Source: SHLJ01 sp041618535 (lineage in GTDB: Bacteria; Bacteroidota; Bacteroidia; Flavobacteriales; Flavobacteriaceae). Taken from it: DNA of 11,515 nt. The notes beneath the pieces are model-generated. The model had not been told where the DNA came from. It searched no databases and saw only the letters and a program-made list of their open reading frames with translations. Of this stretch, positions 7,363 to 11,515 are shown piece by piece; the first letter of the stretch is position 1; each line of letters begins with the position of its first letter. The DNA lies in contig JBFKFP010000088.1 in NCBI GenBank assembly GCA_041618535.1, positions 1 through 11,515 of the forward strand, in the 5' to 3' direction. The position numbers and the translations under genes were made by a program.

Positions 7363-7466
7363 ATTCTAACATATTTTAGAATTATCTGTTAATAAAATTA
7401 ACGTGTATAGCTGATTTAAATCATAGTTTATAAAATAATAATTATATATAATTATTGAGTTGCAAC
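7363..7466. promoter_or_regulatory. Cluster of five dyad-symmetric sites upstream of lipoprotein paralogue 2
   Basis: This very AT-rich stretch holds five consecutive dyads: ATTCTAA/TTAGAAT (7363-7369/7376-7382), GTTAAT/ATTAAC (7388-7393/7397-7402), TGATTTAAATCA (7412-7423), a perfect 20-bp palindrome AATAATTATA/TATAATTATT (7437-7456), and GTTGCAAC (7459-7466). The last ends 17 bases before the ATG at 7484. They may be binding sites for dimeric regulators or RNA structure in the leader. High AT content makes some of them likely by chance. Confidence 0.45.
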
Positions 7467-7483
7467 ATATAATATACATAATT

Positions 7484-8011
7484 ATGAAATCACGGCTGAT
7501 TATCGTGCTATTAGGCATTTTGATGATAATGGGTTGCAGCTATGATCAGATAGACGACCCATTGATAGAAGAGGCTCTTTCGGATATGAAAATATCGGAT
7601 GACACTATGGTGGTAACACCGATTCGATTTATTGAAAACGGCAAGTTTAAAGTGGTCCCATCTAAAGACTGCTCAAGTCTTGAGATGTATTATTTGAGCG
7701 GGAATTTCAGGACTTCAATCTGGGGTCAGGTAAAAACCCGAACTTATCTATGTACAGACAATATAAAAGAAAACACTTTAAATGGAGTGATGTGGCTTGA
7801 ATCAGGCTCCAAAATTTTTTACGAGTCTGAACTCACCGAGGAAGACAGCAAAGGACCTTACTATGTTTACATTATAAATGGTGGAACAGGATTATATGAG
7901 AATGCCACCGGTAAGTTTAATGTTTACTTTGGAAGGGTTCATGAAAACAAAATTAAGGGTTCATACCGCCATGCAGCAGAAGGGTTTATTTCGAATATGA
8001 AACAACCCTAA
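7484..8011 (+). CDS. Small GGTG-family lipoprotein (paralogue 2)
   Basis: The start is taken as ATG at 7484 (175 residues), which places the signal peptide MKSRLIIVLLGILMIMG directly before lipidated C18. A TTG eight codons upstream (7460) would add a useless hydrophobic extension and falls in the palindrome cluster. After an acidic linker the domain from about 45 contains C63 and C90 with 26 residues between them, SGSKIFYESEL, then D-S-K-G-P-Y-Y-V-Y-I, then GGTGLYENATGKFNVY (133-148). This mirrors the previous gene almost position for position: GGTG starts at residue 133 in both. Overall identity looks modest, so any duplication is old. Function is unknown; membership of an AOC/dirigent-like barrel superfamily is only a guess. 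The gene is preceded by an unusual palindrome-rich region and followed by a bidirectional terminator. Confidence 0.83.
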   Translation: MKSRLIIVLLGILMIMGCSYDQIDDPLIEEALSDMKISDDTMVVTPIRFIENGKFKVVPSKDCSSLEMYYLSGNFRTSIWGQVKTRTYLCTDNIKENTLNGVMWLESGSKIFYESELTEEDSKGPYYVYIINGGTGLYENATGKFNVYFGRVHENKIKGSYRHAAEGFISNMKQP

Positions 8012-8106
8012 GTTGGTTGGTTGATTTAAGTTGAAAGGACCTCGGCTTCATAATGATCAGTTATGATGGGCCTCTATTATGCCGGGTTCTCTAAAAAAAA
8101 TTAAAA

Positions 8107-8137
8107 AACGCCATCTGAAAAAGATGGCGTTCTGGTT
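8107..8137. terminator. Bidirectional rho-independent terminator
   Basis: AACGCCATCT (8107-8116) pairs perfectly with AGATGGCGTT (8122-8131) around a 5-base GAAAA loop. It has an A-rich flank on the left (8093-8108) and a T-rich flank on the right (from 8132). It therefore works in both directions and ends both the plus-strand lipoprotein gene and the minus-strand OmpA-like gene, whose stop codon is at 8155-8157. Confidence 0.9.
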
Positions 8138-8154
8138 TTTTACTTTTGATTTTT

Positions 8155-9018
8155 TTATCGAGCCTCTTCCTCAGTGCTCATGAGTGCGAAGAACTTATCG
8201 ATATCCGGCAGGATCACGATTCTTGTTCTTCGGTTCCTGGCTCTGTTTTCCCGACTGTCATTTTCAACCAGAGGCTTATAGCTGCTTCTTCCTGATGCGA
8301 TAAGTTTTTCCGGAGCTACTCCAAACTGGTTCTGTAATTTTCTGACGACTGAGGTAGCGCGTAAAACGCTCAGGTCCCAGTTATCCTGTACACGATCGTT
8401 GCTGATCGATCTGGAATCGGTGTGGCCTTCAACCATAACATCGATACTTGGTTCAGTATTGATGACATCCGCAATCTTCTGAAGAAGTTCATCAGCTTTG
8501 TTGCTTACACGATAGCTGGCCGTGTTGAACAGCATCTTGTCGGAGATGGAGATCATCACCACAGTATTATCGATACTGATAGCGATATCTTCATCCTCAT
8601 TGAATTCGGCGTTATCCAATTTGTTCTGAAGATTGTAAGCGACTGCCAGGTCCATTGAATCTTTTAAAGTTTTGGCTCCCTTAAGCCTTTCAGCATCCAC
8701 ATACATGAGGGTTTCGCGCATTTTTTCTTTCGAATCGTTCGAAATTACCATACCGTCACTCAACACTTCAAGCCTGGTGTTGTTCTCTTCGGAAAGGTCT
8801 TCATTTAAGGCAGTAAGCGTGTTGATTTTAGAATTGTACTCATTCACCCGCTGTTGTATAACATCGAATTTCGCTTCCAGTTCTTCTTTTTCTACACGGG
8901 TTTTAGTCAATTCACTTTTCAGTTCACCGTGGTCTTGTTCCAATTGCATGTACTTCTTTTTTGAGACACATGAGGTTACCATAACAGCCATAAGACTGAG
9001 GACAAAAAGTTTTTTCAT
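8155..9018 (-). CDS. OmpA-domain lipoprotein with coiled-coil stalk
   Basis: A 287-residue outer-membrane lipoprotein. The signal peptide MKKLFVLSLMAVMVTS ends in a lipobox, VTS-C17. Residues about 22-85 are heptad-like and rich in Glu, Lys and Leu (KKYMQLEQDHGELKSELTKT...), a predicted coiled-coil. The C-terminal OmpA/MotB domain (about 145-275) has the peptidoglycan-binding features VMVEGHTDSR, NWDLSVLRATSVVRKL, GRSSYKPLVEN and SRENRARNRRTRIVI. Its likely role is to tie the outer membrane to the cell wall, in the manner of YiaD/Pal-like lipoproteins. Flavobacterial OmpA proteins of this layout are common and not tied to one pathway. It is transcribed toward the shared terminator at 8107-8137, and away from the methyltransferase gene on the other side of a 205-base divergent region, in which I could not pick a confident promoter. 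Confidence 0.93.
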   Translation of the reverse strand: MKKLFVLSLMAVMVTSCVSKKKYMQLEQDHGELKSELTKTRVEKEELEAKFDVIQQRVNEYNSKINTLTALNEDLSEENNTRLEVLSDGMVISNDSKEKMRETLMYVDAERLKGAKTLKDSMDLAVAYNLQNKLDNAEFNEDEDIAISIDNTVVMISISDKMLFNTASYRVSNKADELLQKIADVINTEPSIDVMVEGHTDSRSISNDRVQDNWDLSVLRATSVVRKLQNQFGVAPEKLIASGRSSYKPLVENDSRENRARNRRTRIVILPDIDKFFALMSTEEEAR

Positions 9019-9223
9019 AATGTTAGTTTGTTGTTTAACCGAAATTTATTTTTCTATTAATTATGTACGTTAAATACGGCAGGTTGGATTATTAACCCTT
9101 GGAAATTTTCAGAAATTAAAAACTGAGAATCGGTGTATTCAGCCTGAGATAAGGGGTTGATCAGAATCTTTATTTAAGACAAATTTATAAGAAGGGAGAT
9201 TCCTAATTTAATATCTTGTTGAC

Positions 9224-9877
9224 ATGAAGAATATATGCCTGATTTTAGGAATGGTTCCGTTGTTTTCATTTTCCCAATATGCAGAATACGACTGGGAAGA
9301 ACGAGATACCTGGATGCCGGTAAAAGTGCTTTTTGAAATGGCCGTGATAGAGGAGGGGATTCACGTGGCCGATATAGGATGCCATGAAGGCTATCTGACG
9401 GTTCATTTGTCGAAAGAGGCAGGAGAATTGGGCAGGATATACGCGGTTGATGTTCGGCGGGACAGACTTGATGACCTGGAGGATAACCTGGACGATCGCG
9501 ATATCCGAAATGTAGATGTTATTCTGGGAGAATATGATGATCCGAAATTACCGGAAGATAAGCTGGATGTGGTGTTCATTGTAGATACTTATCATGAAAT
9601 CACGGAATACAAAAAGGTTTTAAGACATGTGTATAACTCGCTAAAGGCAGGAGGGAGGCTGATTGTTTTAGAGAAGCTGAAAAGCTGGGTAAGAAACGGA
9701 AGCAGGCAGGAGCAGGTGGAGGCCCATTCTTTAGGGCCGGAATATGTTAGAAAGGAATTAGTGGCTGCCGGATTTGAGATACATGAAATAAGAGCTCATC
9801 TTGGTAACTGGGAGATGGATGAGGACAAACCCATGTGGGCCATATCAGCATTGAAACCAAAATACAGCAAGAGGTGA
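9224..9877 (+). CDS. Exported class I SAM-dependent methyltransferase-like protein
   Basis: The 217-residue product has a short Sec signal peptide, MKNICLILGMVPLFSFS, with a likely cut before Q18. It is followed by a Rossmann methyltransferase core: motif I VADIGCHEGYLTVHL (48-62), acidic D76 in IYAVDV, and the later strands LDVVFIVDTYHEI (114-126) and LKAGGRLIVLEKL (140-152). In motif I the middle glycine of DxGxGxG is replaced by His (D50-x-G52-x-H54-x-G56), so SAM binding needs testing. SAM is a cytoplasmic cofactor, so a secreted methyltransferase fold is unexpected; the substrate is unknown. The start is ATG with no good Shine-Dalgarno at the right spacing (GAAGGGAGA lies about 25 bases upstream). 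The stop codon TGA overlaps the GTG start of the aldo/keto reductase, so the two are translationally coupled. Confidence 0.85.
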   Translation: MKNICLILGMVPLFSFSQYAEYDWEERDTWMPVKVLFEMAVIEEGIHVADIGCHEGYLTVHLSKEAGELGRIYAVDVRRDRLDDLEDNLDDRDIRNVDVILGEYDDPKLPEDKLDVVFIVDTYHEITEYKKVLRHVYNSLKAGGRLIVLEKLKSWVRNGSRQEQVEAHSLGPEYVRKELVAAGFEIHEIRAHLGNWEMDEDKPMWAISALKPKYSKR

Positions 9878-10800
9878 AAAATTATTTAGACAGGAGGGAA
9901 GTCATACAACTTATGGGTTTGGGCCTTGCCACAACCTGGATGACGCCTAATCTGTGGGCCGAAAACAACCAATCCATTATGAAACGAAAAGTACCTAAGA
10001 CAGGCGAACTGCTGCCAGTGGTAGGACTGGGGACCTGGCAGACCTTTGATGTAGGAGAGGATCCTGCAATTCGTGAACAACTCACGCAAGTACTCATGGA
10101 AATGAAACGGTTGGGAGGGGCCATGATAGACAGTTCGCCTATGTACGGCAGATCGGAACGGGTTGTCGGAGAGCTGACCGAAAAAGCCAATATACAAGAG
10201 TCATTTTTTTATGCAACAAAGGTATGGACAACCGGCAAACTGGAAGGTATCCGGCAGATGAACGAATCTTTTTTCAAAATGGGGCGTGTAACCATGGACC
10301 TGATGCAGATCCATAATTTGCTTGACTGGGAAACCCATGTCAATACATTAAGAAGCTGGAAAAAAGAAGGAAAGGTGCGTTACTGGGGTTTTACACATTA
10401 TACCGATCGTTCACACAGGACTCTTGAAACCCTTGTAAGGCAGCAGAATCCCGATTTTGTACAGTTTAATTACTCCATGTCAGAGCGGAATGCCGAAAAG
10501 CGGTTGCTTGACGCCTGCAGAGATATGGGAGTGGCGGTCATCATCAACAGGCCGTTTGGAGGCGGAAGCTTATTTAGCAAAGTAAAGGGAAAGGCGCTTC
10601 CGGAATGGTGCTCGGAACTGGATATAAATTCCTGGGGACAGTTTTTCCTGAAATATATACTCGGAAACAAGGCGGTTAATGTGGTTATTCCGGGTACTTC
10701 AAAGGCCAAACATGTAATCGACAATATGGGTGCAGGGTATGGCAGGATACCAGAGGAAAAGGACCGTGAACGCATGCTGGATTTTTTTAAGAAGGTATAA
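9874..10800 (+). CDS. Aldo/keto reductase with twin-arginine-like signal
   Basis: The start is placed at GTG 9874, which overlaps the previous stop (GTGA) and gives 308 residues. An earlier in-frame GTG at 9835 would lie 40 bases inside the upstream gene and push the signal inward. The N-terminus DRREVIQLMGLGLATTW fits a Tat signal: R7-R8, a hydrophobic region, then PNLWAEN as probable cleavage. The reductase barrel follows with VVGLGTWQTF (49-58), the catalytic tetrad D86, Y91, K116 and H147 (MIDSSPMYG, ATKVW, MQIHN), and cofactor-side elements FVQFNYS, INRPFGGG and VVIPGTSKAKHV (270-281). All four catalytic residues are present, so it is probably an active NAD(P)H-dependent carbonyl reductase; its substrate is unknown. 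Tat export would carry the folded enzyme with its cofactor to the periplasm. An internal ATG at residue 36 (MKRKV) could give a cytoplasmic form. Confidence 0.88.
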   Translation: MKNYLDRREVIQLMGLGLATTWMTPNLWAENNQSIMKRKVPKTGELLPVVGLGTWQTFDVGEDPAIREQLTQVLMEMKRLGGAMIDSSPMYGRSERVVGELTEKANIQESFFYATKVWTTGKLEGIRQMNESFFKMGRVTMDLMQIHNLLDWETHVNTLRSWKKEGKVRYWGFTHYTDRSHRTLETLVRQQNPDFVQFNYSMSERNAEKRLLDACRDMGVAVIINRPFGGGSLFSKVKGKALPEWCSELDINSWGQFFLKYILGNKAVNVVIPGTSKAKHVIDNMGAGYGRIPEEKDRERMLDFFKKV

Positions 10801-11039
10801 TTTAGTTCAACCTGGCCCTTAATTAAATATTTATCCACCAGCAACTAACTACTTACAAATCAACAAACTGAACTATCTTTAATTTAAAATCAAAACCTGG
10901 CTAATCAACGGGTTGGTGATGAATACTCTTATGGAAAATAGTTTTTTGACCCGAAAAATGAACACTAAATCGAATAAAAGAGGATACCGAATAAATAAAA
11001 TTGATAACCAGTGACTTAACTCAATATTTAGGTGTAAAT

Positions 11040-11058
11040 TTAATTAGCTATTAATTAA
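11040..11058. repeat. AT-rich dyad (TTAATTA / TAATTAA) before lipoprotein paralogue 3
   Basis: TTAATTA (11040-11046) and TAATTAA (11052-11058) form a 7-bp inverted repeat with a 5-base spacer, ending 15 bases before the ATG at 11074. It may be a regulator site, but AT-rich sequence makes such dyads common. Confidence 0.25.
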
Positions 11059-11073
11059 AACCAACTAAAAATT

Positions 11074-11515
11074 ATGAGATCAAAATTAGTATTAAACGTA
11101 TTAGCCCTTGCTTTTGTTTTCTGGGGATGCAGTAATGAGCCAGTGGATCAATCCGCTGAATCGGCTGCTTCTGAGCGAGGCATTGAAAGACCATTTAAAG
11201 TCAACAGTGCCGGAAGTTTTAATCTTGTTGATGCTGGTGACTGCGCTCCCGCATTCAGAATAATAATCGAGGGTACAGGAAACGGGACCCATCTGGGAAA
11301 TTTTCATGTGCTGATTACAGAGTGCAACGATTTTGCCGGAACCTTAACTCAGACCGGTGTCGTTACAGCGGCCAACGGTGATGAGCTGTATTTCGTCGCG
11401 ACTAATTTCAGCGCGGATGATAATGGACTATTCGGAGAGTATGACTTCGAAGGAGGAACTGGTCGTTTTGAAGATTCGTATGGATATTTGAAATTATATC
11501 TTTCCCTTAATGTTA
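11074..11515 (+). CDS. Small GGTG-family lipoprotein (paralogue 3), truncated by the window end
   Basis: The gene opens at ATG 11074 and is still open at the last base, so only 147 residues are visible and the C-terminus is missing. The signal peptide MRSKLVLNVLALAFVFWG precedes lipidated C19. After a Ser/Glu/Ala-rich linker, the domain from about 40 has RPFKVNSAGSFNL, C57 and C84 with 26 residues between them (as in paralogue 2), TGNGTHLGNFHV, AANGDELYFVA, then a D-D-N-G stretch, Y-D-F-E and GGTGRFEDSYGYLKLY (127-142). It shares the two-cysteine spacing and the GGTG block with the genes at 6788 and 7484. A 273-base intergenic region separates it from the reductase gene, with no good terminator that I can see, so read-through from upstream is possible. 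Function is unknown. Confidence 0.85.
   Translation, partial: MRSKLVLNVLALAFVFWGCSNEPVDQSAESAASERGIERPFKVNSAGSFNLVDAGDCAPAFRIIIEGTGNGTHLGNFHVLITECNDFAGTLTQTGVVTAANGDELYFVATNFSADDNGLFGEYDFEGGTGRFEDSYGYLKLYLSLNV

Noticed and set aside
8015..8066. TTGG-type short repeats and a 6-bp dyad (TCATAA/TTATGA at 8048-8053/8061-8066) after lipoprotein paralogue 2.
   Set aside because: Weak and short; the strong hairpin at 8107-8131 already explains termination.
8672..9073. A 133-codon open frame on the plus strand.
   Set aside because: It lies opposite the OmpA-domain lipoprotein gene, whose protein is clearly recognisable. The plus-strand product is a Ser/Phe-rich sequence typical of an antisense shadow.
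10470..10844. A 124-codon open frame on the minus strand.
   Set aside because: It is antisense to the 3' end of the aldo/keto reductase gene, with no family features of its own.
10919..11014. A 31-codon ORF (ATG to TGA) in the gap before the third lipoprotein gene, rich in Lys, Arg and Asn.
   Set aside because: No ribosome binding site, recognisable motif or signal peptide. The composition is what AT-rich non-coding DNA would give, and an open frame of this size is expected by chance.
1..11515. Search by eye for CRISPR repeats, insertion sequences, tRNA/rRNA genes, phage genes and defence-system genes.
   Set aside because: No spaced repeat array, transposase, integrase, tRNA-like cloverleaf or defence-type domain was recognised. 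A tRNAscan/Infernal and an IS search would settle this.

Overview
The window looks like a chromosomal segment from a member of Bacteroidota, most likely a marine-type Flavobacteriia. This is an inference from several features. One secreted protein ends in a type IX secretion (T9SS) sorting domain. There are many short signal peptides ending in ...Q, and several lipoproteins with Cys right after a short hydrophobic stretch. Shine-Dalgarno sequences are weak or absent, and some gene starts are preceded by Bacteroidota-type -7 elements (TAnnTTTG). Gene products also match the flavobacterial forms of FtcD and RlmI. No genus can be named from the sequence alone.

Layout. Positions 1-162 (minus) hold the N-terminus of an exported LolA-like protein cut by the window edge. 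Divergent from it, 337-1875 (plus) encodes a PhoX/DUF839-type secreted protein with a T9SS sorting tail. It is followed by ftcD (1956-3647, plus), a fused formiminotransferase-cyclodeaminase. ftcD runs tail-to-tail, with a 4-bp stop-codon overlap, into a YbdG-type mechanosensitive channel gene (3644-4906, minus). A small DUF3817 membrane protein gene (4954-5250, minus) lies upstream of the channel gene. Next comes a divergent RlmI-type rRNA methyltransferase (about 5452-6696, plus) with no ATG at the expected N-terminus.

Then come two adjacent small lipoprotein genes (6788-7303 and 7484-8011, plus). They are paralogues of each other and of a third lipoprotein that starts at 11074 and runs off the window end. 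All three share two spaced cysteines and a GGTG-[QLR]-[FY] signature. Clear hairpin terminators follow the first (7325-7360) and the second (8107-8137, bidirectional). On the other side of the second terminator is an OmpA-domain lipoprotein (8155-9018, minus). Divergent from it, 9224-10800 (plus) is a tightly coupled pair: a methyltransferase with a Sec-type signal peptide, and an aldo/keto reductase with a twin-arginine-like signal that starts inside the stop codon of the first.

Most products appear to belong to the cell envelope: exported or surface proteins, lipoproteins and membrane proteins. Two are cytoplasmic housekeeping enzymes (FtcD, RlmI). I see no mobile element, CRISPR array, tRNA or rRNA. 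No gene-free stretch exceeds 300 bases. The largest gap, 10801-11073, is AT-rich with a small dyad before the last gene and nothing else I can support. The points most worth following up are the three-member GGTG lipoprotein family with its palindrome-rich promoter region, and the exported methyltransferase/reductase pair.
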